From Saccharothrix algeriensis (GTDB lineage Bacteria; Actinomycetota; Actinomycetes; Mycobacteriales; Pseudonocardiaceae): DNA of 64,000 nt. The notes below the pieces were generated by a model that was not told the origin of the DNA, searched no databases, and saw only the letters and a program-made list of their open reading frames with translations. Below, piece after piece: positions 32,298-40,758 of this stretch; position 1 is the first letter of the stretch, and each line of letters opens with the position of its first letter. The stretch covers positions 5,552,001-5,616,000 of the forward strand of contig NZ_JAFBCL010000001.1 of assembly GCF_016907655.1 (NCBI RefSeq). Reading direction: 5' to 3'. Both the position numbers and the translations under genes were made by a program.

Positions 32298-33848
32298 ATG
32301 TCCGTCGAAACGACCGAGCCGAGCGCGGGGAGCACCGCGCGCCGGGACGTCGTGCAAGCCATGTCCGGGCTGATGCTGGGCATGTTCATGGCCATCCTGG
32401 CCTCCACGATCGTGTCCAACGCGCTGCCGAGGATCATCGCCGACCTCCAGGGCTCCCAGTCGGTCTACACCTGGGTGGTCACCACCGAGCTGCTGGCCAT
32501 GACCGCGACCGTGCCGCTGTGGGGCAAGCTCGCCGACCTCTACAGCCGCAAGCTGCTCATCCAGCTGTCGCTGGGCATGTTCGTGGTGGGCTCGCTGATC
32601 GCCGGGTTCTCCCCGAACGTGGAGGTGCTCATCGCCAGCCGCGTCGTGCAGGGCCTGGGCGCGGGCGGCATGACGGCGCTGGCCACGATCGTGATGGCGG
32701 CCATGATCCCGCCGCGCGACATGGGCAAGTACGCCGGCCTGTTCGGCGCGGTGTTCGGCGTCGGCACGGTCGCCGGGCCGCTGATCGGCGGTGTCATCGT
32801 GGACACGTCCTGGCTGGGCTGGCGCTGGTGCTTCTTCATCGGCGTGCCGTTCACCCTCGCCGCGATCGCCCTGCTCCAGCGCACCCTGCACCTGCCGGTG
32901 GTGCGCAAGGAGGTCAAGATCGACTACCTGGGCGCGGCGCTGATCGTGGCCGGCGTGTCGACGCTGCTGGTGTGGACGACGCTGGCGGGCAACCAGTTCG
33001 AGTGGCTGTCCGGCTGGACCGCGCTGATGGTGGTCGGCGGCCTGGTGCTGCTGGCGCTGGCGGTGTGGGTGGAGGCGCGGGCCGAGGACCCGATCGTGCC
33101 GCTGTCGATCTTCGCCAACCGCACGGTCACCCTCACCACGCTGGCCAGCGCGCTCGTCGGCGTGGCGATGTTCGGCGGCACGGTGTTCCTGTCCCAGTAC
33201 TTCCAGATCGGGCTGGGCAAGACGCCCACGCAGGCCGGCCTGATGAGCCTGCCGCTGATCTTCGGCCTGCTCGTGTCGTCCACGGTGGCCGGCCAGCTGA
33301 TCACCAAGTGGGGTCGCTGGAAGGTGTTCCTGGTCGCGGGCGGCGTGGTGATGGTCGGCGGGATGGCGCTGCTGGCCACCATCACCGCGGGCACCGGCGT
33401 GTTCGTGGTGTCGGTGCACATGGCCGTGCTGGGCGTCGGCGTCGGGATGCTGATGCAGAACCTGGTGCTGGTGGCGCAGAACGACGTGCCCGCCAAGGAT
33501 CTCGGCACGACCACGTCGACGCTGACGTTCTTCCGCTCGCTGGGCGGCGCCATCGGCGTGAGCGTCCTGGGCGCGGTGCTGGCCAACCGGGTGACCGGCC
33601 TGATGACCGAGAAGTTCGGCCCGCTGCCCGGCGGCGACTCGGGCTCCGTGCCCGACCTGTCGCAGCTGCCCGTGGAGGTCCGCGGCATCATCCAGGACAT
33701 CTACGCGACCGCGACCGCCGAGCTGTTCCTCATCGGCGCGCCCATCGCGGTGGCCGCGCTGCTGGCCGTGCTGTTCATCAAGGAGAAGCCGCTCAAGACC
33801 CTCAGCGGTGACGAGCGCCTGGCCGCCGAAGCCGCCGCCGGCCACTGA
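32298..33848 (+). CDS. DHA2-family (EmrB/QacA) MFS drug exporter
   Basis: 516 aa with 14 predicted membrane segments. Family signatures include LDSTIVNVALP-like sequence (ASTIVSNALPRIIADLQG), the motif A region WGKLADLYSRKLL, motif C-like GTVAGPLIGGVIVDTSWLGWRWCFFIGVP, and FFRSLGGAIGVSVLGAVLA. It exports drugs or other amphiphiles against protons. GGGGGGAACG precedes the ATG. It shares strong similarity with the exporter at 44270 (same VDTSWLGWRWCFFIGVP block), so the two are paralogues. Confidence 0.92.
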   Translation: MSVETTEPSAGSTARRDVVQAMSGLMLGMFMAILASTIVSNALPRIIADLQGSQSVYTWVVTTELLAMTATVPLWGKLADLYSRKLLIQLSLGMFVVGSLIAGFSPNVEVLIASRVVQGLGAGGMTALATIVMAAMIPPRDMGKYAGLFGAVFGVGTVAGPLIGGVIVDTSWLGWRWCFFIGVPFTLAAIALLQRTLHLPVVRKEVKIDYLGAALIVAGVSTLLVWTTLAGNQFEWLSGWTALMVVGGLVLLALAVWVEARAEDPIVPLSIFANRTVTLTTLASALVGVAMFGGTVFLSQYFQIGLGKTPTQAGLMSLPLIFGLLVSSTVAGQLITKWGRWKVFLVAGGVVMVGGMALLATITAGTGVFVVSVHMAVLGVGVGMLMQNLVLVAQNDVPAKDLGTTTSTLTFFRSLGGAIGVSVLGAVLANRVTGLMTEKFGPLPGGDSGSVPDLSQLPVEVRGIIQDIYATATAELFLIGAPIAVAALLAVLFIKEKPLKTLSGDERLAAEAAAGH

Positions 33849-33861
33849 CCCGCAGCCCGGT

Positions 33862-33901
33862 TGCCGGGGATCGTCGCGCTCCGGTGCGACAATCCCCGGC
33901 A
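33862..33901 (+). promoter_or_regulatory. Large palindrome overlapping the start of the second TetR gene
   Basis: TGCCGGGGATcGTCGC (33862-33877) pairs with GCGACaATCCCCGGCA (33886-33901) with one mismatch and an 8-base loop; the last A is the A of the ATG. GACAAT at 33888-33893 sits seven bases before the ATG and is a plausible -10 for a leaderless mRNA. The palindrome would serve as an autoregulatory operator; as RNA it could also end the exporter transcript. Confidence 0.6.
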
Positions 33902-34491
33902 TGGGACGACCTGCCGGTCTGCGGGAGCGCAAGAAGCTGGCCACCCGCACCGCCCTGGCCGACGCCGCGCTCCGGCTCTGCGCCGAGCGCGGCGTCGACG
34001 GCGTGACGGTCGAGCAGGTGGCGCACGAGGCCGGCGTGTCGCTCAGGACGTTCTTCAACTACTTCTCCTCCAAGGAGGAGGCCGTCGTCGCGGGCGACGT
34101 GGCGACGGCCGAGGCGTTCGTCCTGGCGTTCGCCGCCCGCCCCGCCGGCGAGCCGGTGCTGGAGGCCCTGCGCCACGCCCTCGTCGACGTCGTGCCCGAG
34201 CGCATCGACCGGACCAGGCTCGCCCGGCTCCGGGCGCTGCGCCGCACCCCCTCCCTGCTGCCGCACGTGATGGCCGCCTTCCACGCGCAGGAACGAGCCC
34301 TCGCCGACGCCGTGGCCGACCGGGTGGGGACCGACCCGGACACCGACCTCTACCCGGCGATGCTCGCCGCCGCGGTGATGGCCACGCTGAGGGTCGTGGT
34401 GACCCGGTGGCTGGACACCGACGACCGACGGCCCCTCGCCGACCTGGTGGACGTGCTGGTCGAACGCCTGGACGCCGGTTTCGCCCGCTAG
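33901..34491 (+). CDS. TetR-family repressor
   Basis: 196 aa with the TetR helix-turn-helix (RERKKLATRTALADAALRLCAERG, TVEQVAHEAGVSLRTFFNYFSSKEEAVV), close in sequence to the TetR proteins at 31660 and 43158. The ATG lies at the end of a 40-bp palindrome and has no ribosome site. It ends tail to tail with the permease gene; the two stops share CTAG at 34488-34491. Whether it controls the DHA2 exporter, itself or both is open. Confidence 0.9.
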   Translation: MGRPAGLRERKKLATRTALADAALRLCAERGVDGVTVEQVAHEAGVSLRTFFNYFSSKEEAVVAGDVATAEAFVLAFAARPAGEPVLEALRHALVDVVPERIDRTRLARLRALRRTPSLLPHVMAAFHAQERALADAVADRVGTDPDTDLYPAMLAAAVMATLRVVVTRWLDTDDRRPLADLVDVLVERLDAGFAR

Positions 34492-35693
34492 CCGGCCGCG
34501 AGCGCCTCGGTCGGGCTGAGGCGCGCGGCGCGCGCGGCCGGGTAGAGACCCGCGATCAGGCCGGTGGCGATCGCCGCCGCGAGACCCGCGCCGACGGCGG
34601 CCCACGGCAGGGTGACCGGCAGGTCGCGGCTGAGCGAGTAACCGACGCACGCCCCGATGCCCACGAGGACGCCCAGGCCCCCGCCGAGCGCGGACATGAC
34701 CGCCGACTCGGCGAGGAACTGCGCGCGGACGTGGCCGCGGGTGGCGCCGAGGGAACGGCGCATCCCGATCTCGCCGCGGCGTTCGAGCACCGAGATGATC
34801 ATCGTGTTGGCCACGCCGATCCCGCCGACGAGCAGCGACACCGCGCCGAGGCCGAGGAACAGCTCGTCGAACGCCGAGCGGGCGGCCAGCTGTGCGGTCA
34901 ACGCGTCCGACGGCCTGCTGACCACCACGTTCTCCGGGCTCTCCGGGTTCACCGTCGCCGCGAGCACCGCGCGCACGTCGGCCACCGCCTCGTCGGTGGA
35001 CCGCTCGTAGATCGTCGTCGGGTGACCGCTGAAGCCGAACTGCTCCCGGGCGACCGGCCAGCCGATCAGCGCCGCGCGGTCGACCTCCGGTGCGAGCGGC
35101 AGCGGCGCCAGCAGCCCGGTCACCGTGAACCACCGGTCGCCCAGGTGGACCTGGTCGCCGACGGAGCCGATCCCGAGGCGCGACGCGGCCACCGAACCCA
35201 GCACCACCGCCGGGTAGCGCTCGGTCGCCGCGGTGAGGAACGAACCCGCGGCGACCGAACCGCCGAGGGCGCCCAGCAGGTCCAGCCGGGCCGCGAGCAC
35301 CGCGATCCCGTTGGTGTCGGCGGCGTCGACCTTGTCCGTGCGCCGCACCGAACGGCCGGGGACCGCGCCCACCGCGCTGACCGACTGCACACCGTCGATC
35401 CGGCCGACCATGGCCACCGACTCGATCGGCAGCTCGGTCTGCCCGCCGAACAGGTCCCGGCCCGGCGAGACGGTGAGCATGTTGGTGCCCAGGCTGCTGA
35501 TCCGGGCGAGCAGGCCGGCCTGGCCGGCGGCGCTGATGCCCAGCACCGCGACCATCGCCGTCACGCCGACCGCGATGCCCAGCAGGGACAGCACCGCCCG
35601 GCCGGGCCGGCCGCGAACACCGGACGTGCTCTCCCGCAGCAGGTCCGGCACGCGCAACGCCGACGACGGCGGCAATTCCGCGGGCGCGGTCAC
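34488..35693 (-). CDS. MacB/FtsX-type ABC transporter permease
   Basis: 401 aa. One N-terminal membrane helix (LSLLGIAVGVTAMVAVLGISAAG), a large extracytoplasmic domain (about 65-265), then three membrane helices (LGLGAVSLLVGGIGVANTMIISVLERRGEIGMRRSLGATRG in part). The motif VLERRGEIGMRRSLGA is typical of MacB. The GTG start at 35693 overlaps the ATPase stop (GTGA). It should work with the ATPase and the HlyD-like adaptor to expel peptides or other toxic compounds from the envelope. Confidence 0.9.
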   Translation of the reverse strand: MTAPAELPPSSALRVPDLLRESTSGVRGRPGRAVLSLLGIAVGVTAMVAVLGISAAGQAGLLARISSLGTNMLTVSPGRDLFGGQTELPIESVAMVGRIDGVQSVSAVGAVPGRSVRRTDKVDAADTNGIAVLAARLDLLGALGGSVAAGSFLTAATERYPAVVLGSVAASRLGIGSVGDQVHLGDRWFTVTGLLAPLPLAPEVDRAALIGWPVAREQFGFSGHPTTIYERSTDEAVADVRAVLAATVNPESPENVVVSRPSDALTAQLAARSAFDELFLGLGAVSLLVGGIGVANTMIISVLERRGEIGMRRSLGATRGHVRAQFLAESAVMSALGGGLGVLVGIGACVGYSLSRDLPVTLPWAAVGAGLAAAIATGLIAGLYPAARAARLSPTEALAAG

Positions 35694-36370
35694 CGGGCAC
35701 CGGCCGAGTCCTCGACGACCGAGCCGTCGAGGATGCGCACCCGGCGGGGGAGCCGGTCCGCCACCCCGTTGTCGTGGGTGATCACCACGATGGTCGTGCC
35801 CTCCCGGTTGAGCTCGTGCAGCAGGCCCAGCACGACCGCGCCGGAGGCGGAGTCGAGGTTGCCGGTCGGCTCGTCGGCCAGCACGATCGCCGGGTCGGCG
35901 ACCAGGGCACGCGCGATGGCCACGCGCTGCCGTTCGCCACCGGACATCCGGGCGGGCCGGTGACCGAGCCGGTGGCCGAGACCGACCCGGTCGAGCACCT
36001 CGGCCGCTCGCTCGCGGCGCCGGCGGTGCGGCACACCCTGGTACACCAGGCCGGCCGCCACGTTGTCCACTGCGGACAGGGTGGAGCCGAGGAAGAACTG
36101 CTGGAACACGAACCCGATCCAGTGCGCGCGCATCGCGGCCAGCGTGCCGTCCCGCACCGCGGACACGTCGTGGCCCAGCAGGCGGATCGTGCCGCTGGTC
36201 GGTGCGTCGAGCGTGCCCATCAGGTGCAGCAGCGTGCTCTTTCCGGAGCCGGACGGCCCGACGACGGCCATCAGCTCACCTTCCCGGACCGCGAGCGAGA
36301 CGTCGGTCAGCGCGGGGACACCGCCCCGGTAGACCTTGCTCACCCCGGACACCGCGATCACGTCGTTCAC
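35690..36370 (-). CDS. MacB/LolD-type ABC transporter ATPase
   Basis: 226 aa. All ABC motifs are present: Walker A GPSGSGKST, Q-loop FVFQQFF, signature MSGGERQRVAIARAL, Walker B IVLADEPTG, and the H-loop VITHD. Length and sequence match the LolD/MacB ATPase group. The GTG at 36370 overlaps the stop of the adaptor gene, and its own stop overlaps the permease start, so the three are tightly coupled in one operon. Confidence 0.94.
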   Translation of the reverse strand: MNDVIAVSGVSKVYRGGVPALTDVSLAVREGELMAVVGPSGSGKSTLLHLMGTLDAPTSGTIRLLGHDVSAVRDGTLAAMRAHWIGFVFQQFFLGSTLSAVDNVAAGLVYQGVPHRRRRERAAEVLDRVGLGHRLGHRPARMSGGERQRVAIARALVADPAIVLADEPTGNLDSASGAVVLGLLHELNREGTTIVVITHDNGVADRLPRRVRILDGSVVEDSAGAR

Positions 36371-37461
36371 CGCGCGGGCACCTGCACCTCCATGCCGTGG
36401 GACAGCCCGTCGGCCGAGACCTCGACCTGGCCGCCGGCGAAGAAACCGGGTCGCACCACCACCCGGCGCGCCCGCCACGTCCCGTCCTCGCCCGTCTCGA
36501 TCACGTCGACCGCGTAGTCCCCGTCGGGCATCGCCAGCAACGCGACCAGCGGCACCGCGAGCACGTCCTCGTGCGCGTCACTGGTGAACTCGACGGAAAC
36601 CGGTGCGCCGTCGAGGGTTCCGGCCGCCTCCGGCTCGTCCAGCGTGATCCGGACCGGCACGGTCGCCCCCGCACCGCCGTCACCCGCGCTCCCCGGGTCG
36701 CGCGGCGGCGCGGTCGCCACGGTGCCCACGGAGGCGACCTTCCCCGGTGTCGGGGCGCCGCCGGGCAGCAGGACCCGCACGGCGGCGCCCGGGACCGCGA
36801 GGCCCTGCTGGGCGACGGCCATGTCCACGGTGACCACGCGTGCCGTGCCCGAGGCGGTGGCCACGACGGGTGGCAGCTCCCCGCCGAGCGTGGCCCGGAC
36901 CTCGACGACCCGCAGGTCGGTCGGCGCCACGACGGCCTCCCCCGGCCGGACCTCCCCGGTGTCCGGCACGCCGAGCGCGCGCTGCCAGCGGCCGACCGCG
37001 TCGCCGACCGCGGCCGAGAAGTGGTCGCTGTCCACGACCAGGTCCGGCCCGAAGCCCAGCGCCCGCAGGTTGTCGCGCAGCAGCCGGACATCCGGGCCGT
37101 CGTCGACACCGACGGCCAGCTCCCGCCACAACGGCACGTCGCCGTGCAGCAGCGGAATCGGCCGGTTGTTCACCGCGTACACGCGCTCGCCCCGCCGCAC
37201 CACCGCGCCCTGCGCGGGCAGCCACGTGGCGATGCCGCCGCCGGGAGCGGCGATCGGGAAGTTGCCGTCGAAGCCGAGAGCGCCCTCGACGCGGGTGGTC
37301 TGCACGAGGTCCGCGCGCACCACTTCGGCGGTGGGCGGAACCGGTTGCGCGCCCGCGACCGCGGCCGGCCGGTCGGGGCGCAGGAGCACGAAGGGCACCG
37401 CGCCGACGGCGATCGCACCGATCACGCCGGCGACCCACCACCGACGGCGCTCACTCGCCAC
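36367..37461 (-). CDS. Periplasmic adaptor-like protein with peptidoglycan-binding domain
   Basis: 364 aa. An N-terminal membrane anchor (WWVAGVIGAIAVGAVPFVLL) is followed by a beta-rich HlyD/MacA-like core (TTRVEGALGF, then GTARVVTVDM). A PG_binding_1 domain is inserted at about 115-155 (LRDNLRALGFGPDLVVDSD, RWQRALGV). This combination is common in actinomycete MacA-like adaptors. The GTG at 37461 overlaps the upstream lipoprotein stop by eleven bases. It should bridge the permease to the cell wall. Confidence 0.85.
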   Translation of the reverse strand: MASERRRWWVAGVIGAIAVGAVPFVLLRPDRPAAVAGAQPVPPTAEVVRADLVQTTRVEGALGFDGNFPIAAPGGGIATWLPAQGAVVRRGERVYAVNNRPIPLLHGDVPLWRELAVGVDDGPDVRLLRDNLRALGFGPDLVVDSDHFSAAVGDAVGRWQRALGVPDTGEVRPGEAVVAPTDLRVVEVRATLGGELPPVVATASGTARVVTVDMAVAQQGLAVPGAAVRVLLPGGAPTPGKVASVGTVATAPPRDPGSAGDGGAGATVPVRITLDEPEAAGTLDGAPVSVEFTSDAHEDVLAVPLVALLAMPDGDYAVDVIETGEDGTWRARRVVVRPGFFAGGQVEVSADGLSHGMEVQVPAR

Positions 37462-37945
37462 CGGACTGCCCCCCGGTGGTCCGCCGGCTGTCCCGGCGGC
37501 AGTCCTGCACCGCCTGCACCGCCTTCGGGTCCTTCGAGTCGAGGTCGAGCCGCAGCGGTTGGCCCGGCGCCGGGTCCTGCACCGCCATGCCGCGCTCGCG
37601 CAGGCAGCGGGCCAGTGCGAGCGCGCGGTCCTGCGCCCGGGGGTCTTCGGCGTCCTTGCCGCTGCCCTGGCCGAGGAAGTGGCGGCACCCGTCGACCGCG
37701 GCGGCCATCGCCGGGTCGGTCTTCGCCTCGGCGGGCAGTTCGACGGTCTGCGCGCCGGGTGACGGGTCGGGCAGGGTGAAGCCCCGCTCGCGGACGCACT
37801 GGGTGAAGCGGACCGGGCCGTCGGCGGCGACCGGGGTCGTCGTCGCGGGCGACCCGCCGGACCCCTGCGAGCACGCGGTGAGCAGTGCCACGCCGAGCAG
37901 CACCGGCCCGGCGAGGCGGACGGACAGCGGAACCAAGGTGAACAC
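37451..37945 (-). CDS. Small lipoprotein of the ABC operon
   Basis: 164 aa, first gene of the leftward operon. A signal peptide ends in the lipobox LLTAC. The mature part has a twice-repeated motif (FTQCVRERGFTLPDP and LARCLRERGMAVQDP), each followed by a further Cys (GCRHFL, DCRRDS). The repeat suggests a duplicated ligand-binding unit. A GTG at 37945 sits directly on a GGGAAGG tract; a TTG nine bases later would have better spacing. It probably helps sense or capture the exported compound, by analogy with similar operons. Confidence 0.75.
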   Translation of the reverse strand: MFTLVPLSVRLAGPVLLGVALLTACSQGSGGSPATTTPVAADGPVRFTQCVRERGFTLPDPSPGAQTVELPAEAKTDPAMAAAVDGCRHFLGQGSGKDAEDPRAQDRALALARCLRERGMAVQDPAPGQPLRLDLDSKDPKAVQAVQDCRRDSRRTTGGQSGGE

Positions 37946-38089
37946 CTTCCCTCGGGAGCGCGCGGCTTTCGCGCGTCACCGGGAAGCTCTATCCGATCGG
38001 GGTTTTCCGCCGCGTCTCGCTGCGCCGATACGCCGGTGAAACACCGCGGTCCCTACCCTGTCCGCAACGGGCATGGGAGGGCTGTGGAC

Positions 38090-38776
38090 GTGCGGGTGCT
38101 GGTCGCCGAGGACGAGCCCGCGCTGGCCGGGCTGATCGCCGAGGGCCTGCGCCGCGACGCCTTGGCCGTGGATGTCGCCCTTTCGGGGGACGAGGCGATC
38201 GAACGGCTCGCGGTGAACCGTTACGCCGTCGTCGTGCTGGACCGGGACCTGCCCGGCGTGCACGGGGACGAGGTGTGCCGGCGGATCGTGGCGGGCCTGT
38301 CCACCGGCCGGGTGCTGATGCTCACGGCGGCGGTGTCGAAGCAGGACCTGATCGGCGGGCTCTCCCTCGGTGCGGACGACTACCTGGCCAAGCCGTTCGA
38401 CTTCGACGAGCTGCTGGCCCGGGTGCGGGCGCTGGGCCGCAGGCCGGCCGAGGTGATCTCGCCGGTGCTGCGGCACGGCGACCTGGAGCTGGACGTGCCG
38501 CGCCACCAAGCGGTGCGCGGCGGGCGGTACCTCGCGCTGTCCAAAAAGGAGTTCGCGGTGCTGGAGGCGCTGCTCGGCGCCCGGGGGAGCGTGGTCAGCG
38601 CGGAGAGCCTGCTGGAGAGCGCGTGGGACGAGAACACCGATCCGTTCACCAACGCCGTGCGGATCACGATCAGCAGGCTGCGGGCCAAGCTCGGCGACCC
38701 GCCGTTGATCGAGACGGTGCCGGGGGTCGGCTACCGGATCCGGGACGGCCTCGCCGCAGCGCCCGGTTGCGCCTGA
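38090..38776 (+). CDS. OmpR-family response regulator
   Basis: 228 aa. A receiver domain (VLVAEDEPALAGLIAEGL, phosphoacceptor Asp in VVVLDRDLPG, Lys in LAKPFDFDEL) precedes a winged helix (LALSKKEFAVLEALL, then TNAVRITISRLRAKLGDPP). The GTG at 38090 has GGGAGGG eight bases upstream; one six bases earlier is too close to it. TACCCT at 38054-38059 may be the -10. It is divergent from the ABC operon, with the kinase gene overlapping its end, so it most likely controls that exporter. Confidence 0.92.
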   Translation: MRVLVAEDEPALAGLIAEGLRRDALAVDVALSGDEAIERLAVNRYAVVVLDRDLPGVHGDEVCRRIVAGLSTGRVLMLTAAVSKQDLIGGLSLGADDYLAKPFDFDELLARVRALGRRPAEVISPVLRHGDLELDVPRHQAVRGGRYLALSKKEFAVLEALLGARGSVVSAESLLESAWDENTDPFTNAVRITISRLRAKLGDPPLIETVPGVGYRIRDGLAAAPGCA

Positions 38777-39906
38777 CGCTGTTCTACGGCGGCCTGTGCC
38801 TGGCGTCGTGCCTGGTGCTGCTCACCGTGGTGCTGCTGCTGTCCGGGCAGACGCTGGCGGGCAGCGTGGAGGTGGTGATCCGCGACGCGTTCACCGGCGA
38901 GCGCCGCACGAGCGTCACGGTGCTCCCCAAGCAGTCCGCGGAGGCCGCGGCGATGACTCCCGGGCAGGTCAAGAGCCTCGCCGAGGAGATCCGCGACAAC
39001 GCGTTGCACCACCTCGTCCTGATGTCGGCGATCGCCGTGGGCGTGATGGTGCTGTTCGCCTCCGTGGTCGGCTGGTGGGTGGCCGGCCGGGTGCTGCGGC
39101 CGTTGCACACGATCACCGAGCAGGCACGCAGCATGTCGGCGCGCAACATCCACGAACGCATCGCGCTCGACGGGCCGCCCGACGAACTGCGCGACCTCGC
39201 CGACACGTTCGACGACATGCTGGAGCGGCTCGACCGCACCTTCACCAGCCAACGCAGGTTCGTGGCCAACGCCTCGCACGAACTGCGCACCCCGCTCGCG
39301 ATCGAACGCGCGATCATCCAGGTCCGCCTCGCCAACGCCAGGCCCGAGGACATCGACGCCATACGCGAGGAACTGCTCGACGCCAACCGGAGGTCGGATC
39401 GCCTGCTGCAAGGCTTGCTGCTGCTCGCCCGCAGCGAGAACGGCCTGCCCGAACGCCACCCGGTCGATGTCGCCGCGGTGGCCGAACGCGTCGTCGGCGA
39501 AGCCCTCGCCGGCTGCTCCGGCCTCCGCGGCGACCTGGTCACCGCCCCGCTGACCGTCCTCGGCGACGAGGTGCTGCTGACCCAGCTGCTCGACAACCTG
39601 GTCCGCAACGCCGTGCTGCACAACACCGAGAACGGCTGGTTCGCGGTCACCCTGACCTCCGACGGGACCATCACGGTCGCCAACAGCGGCCCGCCCGTTC
39701 CCCCGGAGACCGTGGACAGCCTGTTCGAGCCCTTCCACCGCGGCGCCGGCAAGAGAGTCGCATCCACCACCGGGGCCGGACTCGGCCTCGCCATCGTCGG
39801 GTCGATCGCCGACGCCCACGACGGCACGGTCACCGCCACCAGCCGCCCCACCGGGGGCCTTGACGTAACCGTCCGCCTCCCGCCGCACCGCCCCGCCCGA
39901 AGGTGA
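38767..39906 (+). CDS. Sensor histidine kinase
   Basis: 379 aa starting at a TTG that overlaps the regulator gene by ten bases. Two membrane helices (LTLFYGGLCLASCLVLLTVVL and LVLMSAIAVGVMVLFASVVGWWV) enclose a short outside loop of about 60 residues. A HAMP linker (LRPLHTITEQARSM), a HisKA domain with the H-box FVANASHELRTPLAIE, and a HATPase domain (LLDNLVRNAVLHN, GAGLGLAIVGSIAD) follow. The small loop suggests it senses at the membrane or through the transporter, as in peptide-antibiotic detoxification modules. Confidence 0.92.
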   Translation: MRLTLFYGGLCLASCLVLLTVVLLLSGQTLAGSVEVVIRDAFTGERRTSVTVLPKQSAEAAAMTPGQVKSLAEEIRDNALHHLVLMSAIAVGVMVLFASVVGWWVAGRVLRPLHTITEQARSMSARNIHERIALDGPPDELRDLADTFDDMLERLDRTFTSQRRFVANASHELRTPLAIERAIIQVRLANARPEDIDAIREELLDANRRSDRLLQGLLLLARSENGLPERHPVDVAAVAERVVGEALAGCSGLRGDLVTAPLTVLGDEVLLTQLLDNLVRNAVLHNTENGWFAVTLTSDGTITVANSGPPVPPETVDSLFEPFHRGAGKRVASTTGAGLGLAIVGSIADAHDGTVTATSRPTGGLDVTVRLPPHRPARR

Positions 39907-40111
39907 TTCCCCACGGGCCGGTCCAGCGCCGAGTTCGTCGCCCACCGCCTCGCGGCCACCCGCTACGAATCCGTCATCCACTTCGCCGCGACCCACCTCG
40001 CCGCGACCAACGACCAACTCCGACCAGTTCCGACGCAGACCCCGGACGAACCGACGCAGCCCGCGCCCCCCGCTTTCGGCTCGTGGCACGCCCCGTGCAG
40101 TCCGGTGCTCT
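39907..40111 (+). pseudogene. Coding-like remnant after the kinase, unknown
   Basis: Directly after the kinase stop the same frame continues with good actinomycete codon use for about 60 codons (GRSSAEFVAHRLAATRYESV, then HFAATHLAATNDQL) and no start codon, then becomes Pro-rich and runs into the palindrome at 40112. It could be the tail of a lost gene, perhaps from a mobile element, or an extended kinase C-terminus cut by a stop. I do not recognise it. Confidence 0.25.
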
Positions 40112-40146
40112 CGTGTTCTCCCCGTACTGATCTTCAATTGTTGGGG

Positions 40147-40758
40147 TCAGGTTGGTTCGGGGGTGAGGGTCAGGCCGGTGTGGGCGAGGAATCCGTCGAG
40201 CAGGTCGGGCCGGTTCCGGATGAGGCGGAGTCGGCGGCGCACGATCGGGACCAGGTCGTTCAGACCGACGGGGGCGAGGTTGGCCAGACCGCGTTTGAGG
40301 TGTGACCACACCCCTTCCACCGGGTTGAGTTCCGGGGCGTAGGCGGGTAGTCGGATCACGTGCAGCCAGTCCCGGGCGGCGAGGGCGGGCCGTATCCGGG
40401 CGCTGATGTGCCGGTCGAGGTTGTCCCAGATCAGCACGATCGGGCCGCCCAGGCGACGGTGGGCGTCGTCCAGCAGCGCGAGGTAGTGCCGCTCGAGGAA
40501 GCTGCGCGGGGCCGGCGGGCTGCGGCGGCGGTGGTGCACGAGCACCCGGTGCAGCAGCCGGGTGCGTTCGCCGGGTTTGACGCAGAGCAGGCCGGCCACC
40601 GAGATCCGACCCTGGGAACCGGCCCAGTAGGGCAGGACCGGGGTGTGGCCGCGCCTTGCCCAGGTGCGGGCCTTGTGCGGGCGGGTGTTGCAGCCGGTCT
40701 CGTCCTCGAAGCACAACCAGGCGCCCAGGTCCGCGGCTAGGGTTTTCCCCGCGCCCAC
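40147..40758 (-). CDS. IS630 transposase, DDE half (OrfB)
   Basis: Catalytic part of the transposase, about 203 aa as a separate frame. The triad is visible: first Asp in CFEDETGCN, second in LIWDNLDRHIS, and the Glu in NPVEGVWSHLK. The stop codon lies inside the left inverted repeat. It lacks its own good start and overlaps OrfA by 22 bases, so it is most likely made as an OrfA-OrfB fusion by -1 frameshifting at GGGAAAA (plus-strand 40743-40749). Confidence 0.9.
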   Translation of the reverse strand: MGAGKTLAADLGAWLCFEDETGCNTRPHKARTWARRGHTPVLPYWAGSQGRISVAGLLCVKPGERTRLLHRVLVHHRRRSPPAPRSFLERHYLALLDDAHRRLGGPIVLIWDNLDRHISARIRPALAARDWLHVIRLPAYAPELNPVEGVWSHLKRGLANLAPVGLNDLVPIVRRRLRLIRNRPDLLDGFLAHTGLTLTPEPT

